Assembly: GCA_949752745.1 (NCBI GenBank) | Contig: OX457027.1 | Location: forward strand, 18,308,603-18,372,602 | Length of the DNA: 64,000 nucleotides | From: Protula sp. h YS-2021 | Taxonomy: Eukaryota > Annelida > Polychaeta > Sabellida > Serpulidae | Direction: 5' to 3' | Part shown: in pieces, positions 48,480 through 58,869 of the stretch | How the letters are laid out: every line of letters starts with the position of its first letter | Position numbering within the stretch: the first letter of the stretch is position 1 | Position numbers and translations under genes: made by a program | Notes under the pieces: model-generated | Told to the model about the DNA's origin: nothing | The model's input: only the letters and a program-made list of their open reading frames with translations | Databases searched by the model: none

Positions 48480-49780
48480 GACTGAATCATAGTGTATATC
48501 TTTTAAATGGCATAATTTCAGAATGAGACTGTTTAAATTTATATTTTGAAATCTGCTAATTCTTTTGTTTAATCTCAAAATTAATTTTTGATGTCAAAAT
48601 TTCAATCTATGGAATGCCGTTTTAGCAGTCAATGCTTATTTTTGATATCATAATACAATTAAAGATATCATTAAATCAATACAGACCTCAATAATTTATT
48701 TTGCTGTAAATAATTGAATTTTAGATAGCAAAAATTTCTTAGGAAAAAATCAATTTTACGAACTTAAACAATTTTAAGGGAGACATATATTTATATAAAA
48801 TTTAGCAAATCGTCAATTAAAGTTTGGAGATGAAAACTTGAATTATTGCAATCAATAATAACAACACAATTTTGAGCTCAAGAACTGCTTCATTTTTGTG
48901 CAGCAAAAAATTAAAAGAAAAATTTTGTATACAAGACCAGTCATTATTTCATTCATAAATGTGTGCTTCTGAATCTTTTATATAAGAAAAGATTGATATT
49001 TTGATGTCAAAAATTAATTTTTAGATCAAAATCTCATTTGCAGATTCCAAAATATAAATGAAAAAAAGTCGCTTTCTGAATTAATGATATTATAAATATA
49101 TTCTTGACATCAATCAAAGGAAAATAAATTGTTGAGCTCAGAAATGAGGTTTAGCTGTCAGATATTGCATTTTTGCCATCAACAATTGGATTTTTTGTCT
49201 CTTAAAATAAATTTTAGATATTATAAAATCATTTTTGGTATCAATAAGTATTTCTTGATATCTCTAACTATTTAATGATATCAAGAATTATTTTTCGAGA
49301 TCAAGAATACATTTAGAGATATCAAAAATATAATTACGGACGGCAAAAATTAAGTCTTGATATTTAAACATGATATTTTGGAGATCAAGATTTAAATCGT
49401 GATATCGATAATTCTTTAATAAATTTGAAAATTCCATTCCTAAACCATCTGTGATCGAAGTAATGATGGCCTCTTTATACAGAATCAATCTTCTTTATTT
49501 TGCTGCAAGAAAAAATAACCAATTCTAGAGCTCAAAAATTGTGTCTTATTATTGAGATCATTAATTCAGTTTTTCATCTCCCAAATTTAATTGACGATTC
49601 GTTATATTTTATTAATGTATGCTTCCCTTAAGATTTTTAAGTTTGTAAATTTGATTTTTTTCTCAAAAATAAATTTTTGCCATCTGAAATTAATGATAGC
49701 AAAATATAAACTGATGAGATCCACATTGATTTATTAATATCTTTGATTATATTTTGATATAGAGATTAGTATTAAATGTT
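48480..49780. repeat. AT-rich block of irregular GATATCAAAAATT-like repeats
   Basis: The motifs gatatca, gagatcaa and tttttga(t/g) recur every 25-35 bp on both strands without a fixed period. It looks like an old, heavily diverged short tandem repeat. No coding content. Confidence 0.5.
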
Positions 49781-52700
49781 AAAATGGCATTCCATCCTTT
49801 CCTTTAATCAGTCATTTTGCATCAGTTACAGGCATTGTCTTCTAGCAAATGCTGCGGAATAACTGACGCTTTTCAGAATAAGTTCAGTATAACGCGTGAT
49901 CAGTATAACGGGTTCGGGATGGCCGTCAATCTTCACCCAATCGCCTCATTTGTGAACAAACCTCATATTACATCACAAGGGCTTTTTTATATTCAAGCAG
50001 ATTATCCCCGTCCTACAAGGTGACAGGTCATGTGGTCCAATCGAGACACAGTTACTGTGGCCCGTATCCATTGAGCCGCATACCCACAGCGTTTCAGTAC
50101 TTATCGTGACGATTCACAGTTTCGCCAGTTCATTTGAATGATGCAAAATTATTGGGATGATTTGTCAAAAGAATCTATCTGTAGTTATCACGAAATTGAT
50201 TTGCTAGCGTATGATGATTTGTGCAAAGATTCTGATTAGGCAACACAAAGGAACTTAACATTAAGTCCCATCAGCTCAGACACCGGTCTTACTCGTTGCG
50301 CTTAATTTCTGGTGTATCTATGGATAATTTATTGATGACGTGTCGGTGGCTGATCCTCTCCCAGTACATTTATGTACAAGTGCTTATTTTTTAACTAATC
50401 TGTATAGATTGGCTCCTTTTCTTGCTACTGAATTCTTGTAGAACTGGCGTGCAACAGCATAATAAGAAGATCTCCAAGAAACAAAAATAAAACAATTCAT
50501 TTCTACCCTAGCTAAGTCAGTCTACCGCTAATTCCACAACACTTTCAGAGATCACGTGTCATCAAATGGTTACACAACAGCTGTCACTCAAGTCTAGAGG
50601 AAGGCAGCTATTCAATTCAGTTCAGTTCCATTCATTTCTAGCACTTATATAGCGCTCGTTATAGTCTTGCGCTTTACACAGCACATTAATGTAAAATACT
50701 TAAAAGAATTAATAAATAAATTATTTTAATTATTTTTGTAAACTAAAATCATAATAAAATTGTCATTTTATTGCCTTATATTTCATAATAAGCTATGCTA
50801 TTTTTCACGTCTTCTAAAAAATTCCTTTTTTTGTAGCGACCTAGGCAGCTGGTTCCATAGACGGGGCATTGCATCGCAATAGGCACTGTAACCGTATTCA
50901 GAATTCATCACTAATGAACGAAGCATGCGATTAGTTTGATAATGTGAAACAACGTTGTTAATGCATGACGGCGCTGTCCATGTTCACCTAGTACAATATT
51001 CTTTGGTACACTGGGAGCCAGTTTAGCTCCCTGAAGCATACCTTTATATCCTAGCTATAAGGGGAACAGGTAATTGTCCTAGAGGCTATGTTCATGATAT
51101 TTTACAACCAGTCAGTCTGGGGTTTTGGGGGGATATTAATAGGCTGTTAAAATAGTCGAGCCTACAAAACACGACAGTCTGAACCAGCACCGTCGCTTCA
51201 TTTGTAGTGATAACTGGCCTAATGATGTGTATCCACTTGATCTATAAACAACACGATTTGTTAATTTGAATACGTGATATTCCATAGGCATAACTCCGTT
51301 TATTTCAACGTGTAAACTCTTTTTTCCAGTTTTCTCGATTTAATTTAAATTAATTTCTCTGCATCCATTTACCTCTCTAGTTGATAGCATTTTGCGTGTG
51401 CGATTTCGTAGCTGTCTGGAATATTTGACAGTGGGGATCAAACGATTTCTTCAAGGTAGAGTCATCGGTCTAAAAGTGGTAATTTGTCAAAGTGTTGCGG
51501 ATAGGTGTTCGTATCCGCCTTGTGTTCCTCTTGTATAGACATGGACCAATCCATGCAGCAATTTTTAAGGAACTGGACATTCTAACGAGATATTTTTCAC
51601 GACTGTCAACCAACTTTGGCCGAAAACAAGCGATCACAAAGGTAGGAACAAAAACATTTACTTGCAGTGCCGAAGATTACAGAAGACATACCCAAACAAG
51701 TTAGCAAGATGGAATGGCCCACCATTTTAAAGGCCACCGCGAGGCCTTATAACGTAAGAAACACTCCTCGGCTCTCATCCAAGTCTGCAAGGATAACATT
51801 GTGAGTCCGAAGTAGGGAGGTTTCTGTACTTAACGGTTTGTGGACGAACGTTTGCCCTTTTAAATGTCGCAGGAATATAACTTTGAGACAACAACAGATG
51901 TGTGATCTTCGTAACTGGCAGAAATAACACGTCTATACACTGCCTTTAGCAGTACAGCAAGAATAGGATCAAACTCGCAGGACTTTTTTCAGGATTCATT
52001 GATAAGCTTCCTTACTTCCTTTTTTGAGAGAGTTCCTAAAAATCGAAAGAGGTGGAAAGTACCTCGCTTTCATCATCTTCAAAAGCACCTCCATCACTTT
52101 CCTCCTGACAACAACGTCTAACCTGTGTATTTATTTTCGGCGAAAAGCCATTAAAGTCATGCGAAAGATCTTCAGGGTAATCATTCTGAGACCCAGAATA
52201 CTCCTTTTTTGGTACATCACTTCACTGAGTACTTTGAAAAGTTTCTTCTGATTTCTGATATTATTCAATGTCAGACTTTGATAGTGATCTTTCTCTGCTG
52301 CAAGATGTGTGACGATCTTTGCACTTTCTTTTTTCACCGAATACATTTTACACAAATTTTTAGAATTTATTTCTATGCATGTGCTCAGAAAAGGCAACAA
52401 CCAGCAGCGAAAAGGACTATTGTTTAAGAGGTTTCATTTGTATAGGAGGTTTTTGGTGTTTGCTATTGCTCGTTTTGTTGGTCGTTGTAAACCCAATTTA
52501 ACTCTTGCTTTTGTTGATTGATAGATATTTCGCTGTACAATCTCGATAATAAAAGATTACTGGTTAAGTAAATTCTTTTAATGACGCCTGGTTTTAAAAA
52601 GCAATACATTACAGCGATCAGTCTTATAAATATTGACGTTATTTGTTGGCAACGGGTTTCCCTACTTATCATGAATAATTCTGTTAATATTCCTGCTAGC

Positions 52701-54538
52701 GAGATATGGAAGGATCAAGAATGCCAGCCTGATATGTTTCACACCAGTGTTCTATTGAGCCTAAATTATTTTGTCGAACCTTTTCCTTATTACGAATTCC
52801 TTATTCACCGCATGGGCATGAAGTGAACACAGATTTCGATTAAAATCCGTGTACATTTCGTCCATTCGATATTTCATTTCAAACGCAAAATGGAAAAAAG
52901 AAAATCGACTCGATTTTCCATTTTTTTTGAAACGGCAGTTAAAAACAAGAAACATAGCCATTTCAAATTTCCTTATTTTGTTCAAAATGAAAAAATAAAA
53001 AATTGGATGGTCCTGCAGACTCTGGTATAAGCCACATAAACAATCTCGTGTAGTATAGTGGAAATTCTGTCGGGTCTGACTCAGAATATGAACATATTAA
53101 ATATGTTCAGGGTCTGTTCAAGGGTAGTTTTCATGCTTAAATACATTCTAATCAACCCATCCAACCCTCCCTCTCTGCCTAAAAAATATTAAAATAAAAT
53201 TTGAGCTTATTCCTTAACACCAATGCTTCTCTGATATTTTTGTGTAGAAATACTAAAGTGAAGAATGCAATGGTGAATTCTAGCAAAGATTTTTTCTTTT
53301 TTTTTTTTTGGCAAGATTTATCAATTAATTTGTGTACATTTTTTCTATTGATACTGGTCAAGTTTGACTCAGATAAGGTTCGACTGCTGCATAGTTTGCT
53401 AATATTGATATCAATCTCATGACGGCGACACGCATTAGTACGTCATGTTATGACCTTACGAGGAGCGTGTGATCAAAACATATGATCTTGAATACACTTC
53501 AGCATTAAAAGTGCATGAGGTAAAGAGTTTACAATATAAAACAGATGATTTTTTCTGACATTAGAATTAAATAATAACGTACAACAGTACATTTTTATTT
53601 CATTCATTTTCTTATTCTCCCATAGAGAGGATTTCGTAGTCTACTATCAGAGATTTTTAGAAGGAAAACTAAAGGTTTAATTTCTTAATCTTGTTATTAT
53701 GAATTTCTTTCCAGACGTTGAAGCCATCACACGAAGTACACCCCAATCTTTTCCCATCTGTGTGCAATCATTTTGGTTATTGAATTCACGTGCTATTCAT
53801 AGAAAAAGTCTTTGGTCATTGGTTGTCAAGGTCAGGATTAACAGAGCCAAGGAACCATTTTTTAGTTTAAATTTCTTTTTGATATATTAATTTATTAATT
53901 TTATTTTCTTAGTTTCTTAATTTTAGTCAGGTTACTTTGACATATTTTCTAAAAATTTGATCATCTTTTGGTACATTAAAACGTGACGTCTCATATTTTC
54001 GTGATGCCGCTTAAAATAAAAATTAGAGTAATTATTACCTTTCCTATATTTTTTTTAACATATCTTAGATTTAATATTGACAAATGTTTGTTTGTCTGCC
54101 ATAGTCAGTAATAGCCCTGTTCTATAATTGCTAAACATTGTGTTGCAAGTGTTAAACGCTAATCAGAATCTCTTGGCATTATCACCGGTTTGTTACTCTG
54201 TCTAGTGACAAATGTCTTTGTTTACGCATATTTGCATATCTATATATTGCTGGAAAATATATATCCGGACTGCACATAGTTAAATCTGTAGTGCTGAAGA
54301 GATAGACAAAGAAAGGTTGAAAGTAGTTGGAAAACGACAGTTCAAAAACAGGAAGTGACGTCATCAGACCCCCCTCCCCCCTCCCCCCTAGGAGGCCTAA
54401 CCCTAAGTCACCTATCAATCATCATGACGTCATTAGTCACGTGACCTGTCAATCATCATTAGTCACGTGACCTGTCAATCATGTATCATGTGACTCCAAC
54501 CGTATGTGAGGAATGTTTTCCCGATCATTAACCTTCGG
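49781..54538. other. Gene-poor region with dispersed-repeat fragments
   Basis: No gene is recognised. At 50,620-50,900 there is a block with 'cacttatatagcgctcgtta', 'gcgctttacacagc' and 'ggcagctggttccatagac' that has the look of a widely dispersed invertebrate repeat. At 52,690-52,825 is a diverged copy of the 5,050-5,185 block. At 54,425-54,490 a ~30-bp unit with 'attagtcacgtgacctgtca' is repeated. Confidence 0.4.
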
Positions 54539-54623
54539 GCCTGAATGGCTCACTTGGTAGAGCAGAGGACTCGTAAGCGGACCCATGATCTGAAGGTCGG
54601 TGGATCGAACCCGCCCTCGGGCA
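54539..54623 (+). ncRNA. tRNA-like SINE head (Thr-CGT-like, with 12-bp insertion)
   Basis: The A-box-like sequence TGGCTCACTTGG and B-box-like GGATCGAACCC are present at tRNA spacing. The acceptor strands are GCCTGAA / CTCGGGC. The anticodon loop CTCGTAA would give CGT. About 12 extra bases follow position 37, the place where eukaryotic tRNA introns sit, but the anticodon stem pairs poorly. I therefore favour a tRNA-derived SINE or tRNA pseudogene over a working tRNA. Confidence 0.5.
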
Positions 54624-55099
54624 TCACTTTCATATCATATCATGGGACCCCCCCGGGACCCCCCTCCCCCCGTGGAAATTTCCACCATCTGTCTATCATA
54701 CCATGGGGATCCCCCCACCATCTGTCTATCATACCATGGGGACCCCCCTAGGACATAATATGTACTGACCCCCCCCCCCCCCCAGGATGTGATTCAGCAC
54801 TCCTATAAGAGCACATTGTGTGTGCACATGAGCTTCATTCATGCTCTGGCTGCTGTAGGATACACATGGAAAAAAGTGAAAAACAGTTGCTCTTACCTGT
54901 TGTACTGTTGGAGAACAAGTGAAGGATTGACTGGCATACACATAGGAGACGAAGCGAAACATTAGTTATTCTTTAAAAAGGAATTGAAAGATTGGCTGGA
55001 AACACATAGGAAAGTAAAATACACAGGGAGACGAATTGGCAAAACAGTCGTGGTTAGTGACCTTTTTTTATTTTTGTAACATTTCAATTTCAATTTTGT

Positions 55100-55400
55100 T
55101 GTTGTTGTAACACTATGTAACGCTATGTAATATTATGGAACATGTAACATTATGTAACTCTAACATTTTTTGGTAACATCATGTAGCACTATGTAACATC
55201 ATGTAACACTATGTAACATTATGTAACATTATGTAACACTATGTAACATAATGTAACACTATGTAACATAATGTAACACTATGAAACATAATGTAATACT
55301 ATGTAACATAATGTAACATCATGTAACATAATGTAACATCATGTGACACTATGTGACTATGTAACATCATATGGCTATATGACTATGTAAGGAGTATGTA
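55100..55400. repeat. ~10-bp repeat (ATGTAACAYT)n
   Basis: Dense repetition of atgtaaca(c/t)t and ataatgtaac units. A related gtgaca(t)tatgtga block lies at 55,565-55,640 on the other side of the second tRNA-like sequence. Confidence 0.85.
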
Positions 55401-55461
55401 ATTGCTATGTGAGCACAATCAGTTTAACGTATGTATGTCATTATCAGATGGTTCAACAGAC

Positions 55462-55536
55462 AAGCTGTGATAGATCACTTGGTAGAACAGACGGCTCGTA
55501 ACCTGAGAGTGGTGGGATCGATCCCGCCTCGGGACA
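55462..55536 (+). ncRNA. Second tRNA-like SINE head (CGT loop)
   Basis: It has TCACTTGGTAGAAC, loop GCTCGTAAC and B box GGATCGATCCC followed by a TCGGGACA end, similar to 54,539-54,623 but without the 12-bp insertion. The 5' acceptor strand is poorly kept, which suggests a SINE-derived or pseudo-tRNA. Confidence 0.45.
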
Positions 55537-55684
55537 AACTTTTTTTGGGTTTTTTTTTGTTCACTTTTGTGACTCTGTGACATTATGTGACATCATGTGA
55601 CTGTGACATCATGTGACTCTGTGACATTATGTGACTTTTTTGTTGTTGTTGACATAATAGCTCTATTTCTATGTCTTTTTTCAC

Positions 55685-55729
55685 TGATAATATTTAATTA
55701 GTCATATTTCAATGGTTCCATTACAATAA

Positions 55730-55767
<38 letters not shown>

Positions 55768-56760
55768 CATAAGTATATGAAAGGCCTCAGAGTGTGGGGA
55801 AACCGATCGATAAATTTCAGAGTGCACTCGTTCAGAGTGTGGGGGAAACCGATCGATAAATTTCAGAGTGCACTCGTTCAGAGTGTTGGGGAAACCGATC
55901 GATAAATTTCAGAGTGCACTCGTTCAGAGCGTGGGAACGATCAATAAATTCGAGAAGGAATGGGATTTTCCCTACGTTAAGCCCAATGTTATGTTTTATG
56001 TTATAGTGGTTGGAAAATGACACTTCTAAAGCACATTAAACAAATGTAGTTTTTGGAAAACATATAATATATAAAATAAGTTTTAGCATTTTACCATGCT
56101 GCTTATTCGAATGTTCTAAAGCTATAGTAGTACGAAAATGATGCCTCTAAACCAACTTTAACAAATTTAGTTTTTAATAACATATAATATCTAAAACAAG
56201 TTTGAACATTTTACCATGCTACTTATTCGAATGTTCTAAAGTTATAGTAGTGCAAAAATGGTAGTTCGAAACCAAATTTAACAAATTTTGTTTTTGACAA
56301 CATATGATATATAAAATAAGTTTGAACATTTTACCATGCTTCTTATTCGAATGTTCTAAAGTTATAGTAGTGCGAAAATGGTGGTTCTAGGCCAAATTTA
56401 ACAAATGTAGTTTTTAACAACATATGATATATAAAATAAGTTTGAACATTTTACCATGCTACTTATTTGAATGTTCTAAAGTCATAGTAGTAGGAAAATG
56501 GTGGTTCTAGACCAAATTTAACAAATTTAGTTTTTGATATGCCCCATTCAAAACACGTGTTTAATTTATTTTTGGAACATATTACGTCATAGTATTGTTC
56601 AACAATTTTTGAATAAGTTCAACGAATTGTTCAACAAGTTGTTCAAAATGTTTAACATGTTCAACATGTTCAAAATGTTCAACATGTTCAACATGTTCAA
56701 CATGTTCATAATGTTCAACAAGTTGTTCATCATGTTCAACAAGATGTTGAACTTGTATTA
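55685..56760 (+). repeat. Left inverted-repeat arm
   Basis: Order from outside to inside: unique TGATAATATT tract, (CA)n at 55,733-55,765, three ~45-bp units with AAACCGATCGATAAATTTCA (55,795-55,940), about 4.5 units of ~121 bp with 'tttaccatgct.cttattcg' and 'atgttctaaag.tatagtag' (55,990-56,540), and a (CATGTTCAA)n array (56,620-56,757). Confidence 0.8.
56620..56757. repeat. 9-bp array (CATGTTCAA)n, left arm
   Basis: Mostly a strict 9-bp period. Each junction contains the palindrome ACATGT. It is inverted with respect to 58,878-59,127. Confidence 0.85.
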
Positions 56761-57024
56761 TATTCAAGGTATTGTCTCAGGCTTTGCTATAAAATTTTCT
56801 GCAGGCATTGCCATAGATGGTAGTTGTTGTTCATTCACTGCAGACATGTTCACTCTTCAGTATCTTGATACAGAATATGCGTTATGTCTGAGGGCAGGTG
56901 CCTTTTATGCTCTATAGTTACTTGTCTTAATATGTTGAACAACAACTTGTTGAACATGTTGAACAACTTGTTGAACAGCAACTTGCTATAGCCTGAGACA
57001 ATACCTACAGCAAAGTCTAAGACA
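56761..57024. other. Smaller inverted repeat between left arm and PC4-like gene
   Basis: 'aggtattgtctcaggct' near 56,767 is inverted near 57,003, and 'gcattgccatagatgg' is imperfectly inverted near 57,018-57,035, with further (GTTGAACAA) units at 56,935-56,985. This probably holds the promoter of the PC4-like gene, but I cannot point to a specific site. Confidence 0.45.
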
Positions 57025-57132
57025 ATGCCCATGGTAAAGTCCAAGGTGAAGTCACGTCAGCAGCGTCAAAAGCGACCACATTTTAGAAAGATAAAACGAG
57101 AATAGTTACCAGCTAAGACGGCGCCGTGTAAA

Positions 57133-57495
57133 ATGCGAAAAATTAAGACAGAGCCTAATATGAAGCGAGAACCGGAGCGTAAAGCTGATACCACCATGAA
57201 GAAGATGCGTGTAGATGATTCACTGGTTATGATACCCATTAATGGAGAAACATATATTAAATTGGTGAAATATCAACAGAAAGTGATGGTTAACATTCGT
57301 AAATATATTACGAATCATGCATCTGGGAGGTTATATCCTACCAAGAAGGAAATTTTGTTGTCATTGAAAGACTGGCAAATGCTGAAGAAGCAAATGACGT
57401 CAGTGGATCTCATGCTTCAGAAAATGAATGTGTATAAATGTAGTGACTGTCAGAAGATGGTTGAGAAAGTCATATGCGACTGTATACAATTTTAA
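57133..57495 (+). CDS. PC4-like ssDNA-binding protein, element cargo
   Basis: A 120-residue protein. A basic lysine-rich N terminus (1-27) is followed by a region fitting the PC4 coactivator fold (about 38-98): GETYIKLVKYQQKVMVNIRKY, GRLYPTKKEILLSL (like PGKKGISL) and a DWQMLKKQM helix start. A short Cys cluster ends it (C103, C106, C115, C117). PC4 proteins bind single-stranded DNA and act in transcription and repair. The upstream sequence is open in the same frame from ATG 57,025 except for one TAG at 57,103-57,105, and encodes similar basic residues, so the original start may have been further up. I start at 57,133, the first ATG after that stop. Family call by eye. Confidence 0.6.
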   Translation: MRKIKTEPNMKREPERKADTTMKKMRVDDSLVMIPINGETYIKLVKYQQKVMVNIRKYITNHASGRLYPTKKEILLSLKDWQMLKKQMTSVDLMLQKMNVYKCSDCQKMVEKVICDCIQF

Positions 57496-57627
57496 CAGTA
57501 TGACTATGAAATGAATTAACATTATCTATGTTGATGTAAAGTTAGATCTTATAACATTTATAAACTTATCAATTTAAGTTCTTATGAGTAGGTACATGTA
57601 TTGGTATAATATGTATTTGAAATAGTT

Positions 57628-58053
57628 TTGGTTGAAAGTGAGTCAGAAATAGACTCTGTTTGGTATGATATGGTTCAAGAAGTCTACAATGACTATGATG
57701 ACAAATTTCAAGAAAAGGTTTCAGAATATGAAGAACAAGGACTTGAAGATACGCGTGAAATAGCAAGTTATGACCTTCGACCCATTTATAAACATGGACT
57801 AAAACAACTGTTTATGAGACTATTCAAATATACCCAGCGTCTAGAACAAAGCCAACATTATCAACAGATTTTAAAGGACTTTAATTACTTTGTGGATGAA
57901 AAACATTACAAGTATTCAAAGGCACTCAAGGCGGCTATAAGGAAAAACAATGCATTCTTTGAAGAGCTACTAGATAAGGAAGAGGAGTATGACAGCAGTG
58001 ATGAAGAAAGTGGTATGGAGAGTGAACAGAGTGAAACAGATGAAGAAAAATAG
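57628..58053 (+). pseudogene. Displaced C-terminal half of the C2HC-finger acidic protein
   Basis: The open frame starts in mid-gene. Its first ~25 residues (ESEIDSVWYDMVQEVY) repeat the last part of the minus-strand gene at 58,391-58,729. The remainder is charged and helical (YDLRPIYKHGLKQLF, KYSKALKAAIRKNNAFFEEL) and ends in an acidic tail. The DNA at 57,635-57,713 is an inverted, nearly identical copy of 58,408-58,477. It has lost its own 5' part, and a polyA signal AATAAA lies at 58,296-58,301. Function unknown. Confidence 0.6.
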
Positions 58054-58289
58054 ACTTATTTGACTAAACTTTATGATAAAGACTTTATAAATGTTGTAAT
58101 ATTTTATTCGCTTAAGCGTTGTGTATTAATATATGTCTTGCTTTGCAACATACAAGGTTCCTGACGCGGTTTGAATTGACCCGTAAACCATATATCATAT
58201 ATCGTATATTAGGTATTATAGTTAATTTTGTATTATTATATATTATATTCATGAATTGTATTATTATGTATTATATTCAAGTATTGTAT

Positions 58290-58335
58290 GAGAAAAATAA
58301 AAAGTTGAAAAGCATCATATGTGTTTTTATTGAAT
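58290..58335. terminator. Back-to-back polyadenylation signals of convergent genes
   Basis: AATAAA on the + strand at 58,296-58,301 and on the - strand at 58,331-58,326. They lie downstream of the + frame ending at 58,053 and the - frame ending at 58,391, as expected for a convergent pair. Confidence 0.55.
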
Positions 58336-58390
58336 ATTACAAATATGTACAATTATGATACAAACAAAACTATTTCAAATACATATTATG

Positions 58391-58729
58391 TTAATACATG
58401 TGCATATTGTCATCATAGTCATCGTAGACTTCTTGAACCATATCATACCAAACAGAGTCTATTTCTGACTCACTTTCAGAATCTGTTTCTGACTCACTTT
58501 CAGAGCCTGTTTCTGACTCACTTTCAGAACTCCTGTCATCAGCATCCTCACCACACTGCTCCATATGCTTGAGCAAAGCTTCTTCGCTGTTGTATAATGC
58601 ACCACATTCTGTACAAGCATGTGCATTCTTTTCAGCCATGTTAACGCTTTCACTTTCCATAGAGGACTCATCGAAAGTTTCCGTGTAAGGTAGTTTTACA
58701 GGGTTTTCCATATCCGATTCTTCATCCAC
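58391..58729 (-). CDS. C2HC zinc-finger acidic protein, C-terminally truncated
   Basis: A 112-residue frame. An acidic N terminus is followed by a C2HC finger (C39, C42, H55, C59; HACTECGALY...HMEQCG), then SESE-type acidic repeats (about 66-92), then DSVWYDMVQEVYDDYDD, and an abrupt end five residues later. The conserved region continues not here but on the + strand at 57,714-58,053, so this is probably the N-terminal half of a gene split by an inversion. Proteins with a finger, acidic run and W-containing helical tail turn up near large invertebrate DNA transposons, but I cannot name the family. Confidence 0.55.
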   Translation of the reverse strand: MDEESDMENPVKLPYTETFDESSMESESVNMAEKNAHACTECGALYNSEEALLKHMEQCGEDADDRSSESESETGSESESETDSESESEIDSVWYDMVQEVYDDYDDNMHMY

Positions 58730-58869
58730 TTCTGACGTGTGAGCAACCTTTAAGTGTCTTTTAAGACTTTGTGGCTAATTGTAAGATTTTGAACAAATGT
58801 TGCATTTATACATCCTTTCGGTTCAACCTACACTATTCAAATGATGAGAAAGTCTTTAAACATAGCTTT

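Noticed and set aside
54539..54623. Functional tRNA-Thr(CGT) gene
   Set aside because: The anticodon stem pairs poorly and an extra 12 bases are present. A related degenerate copy 0.9 kb away points to a SINE family.
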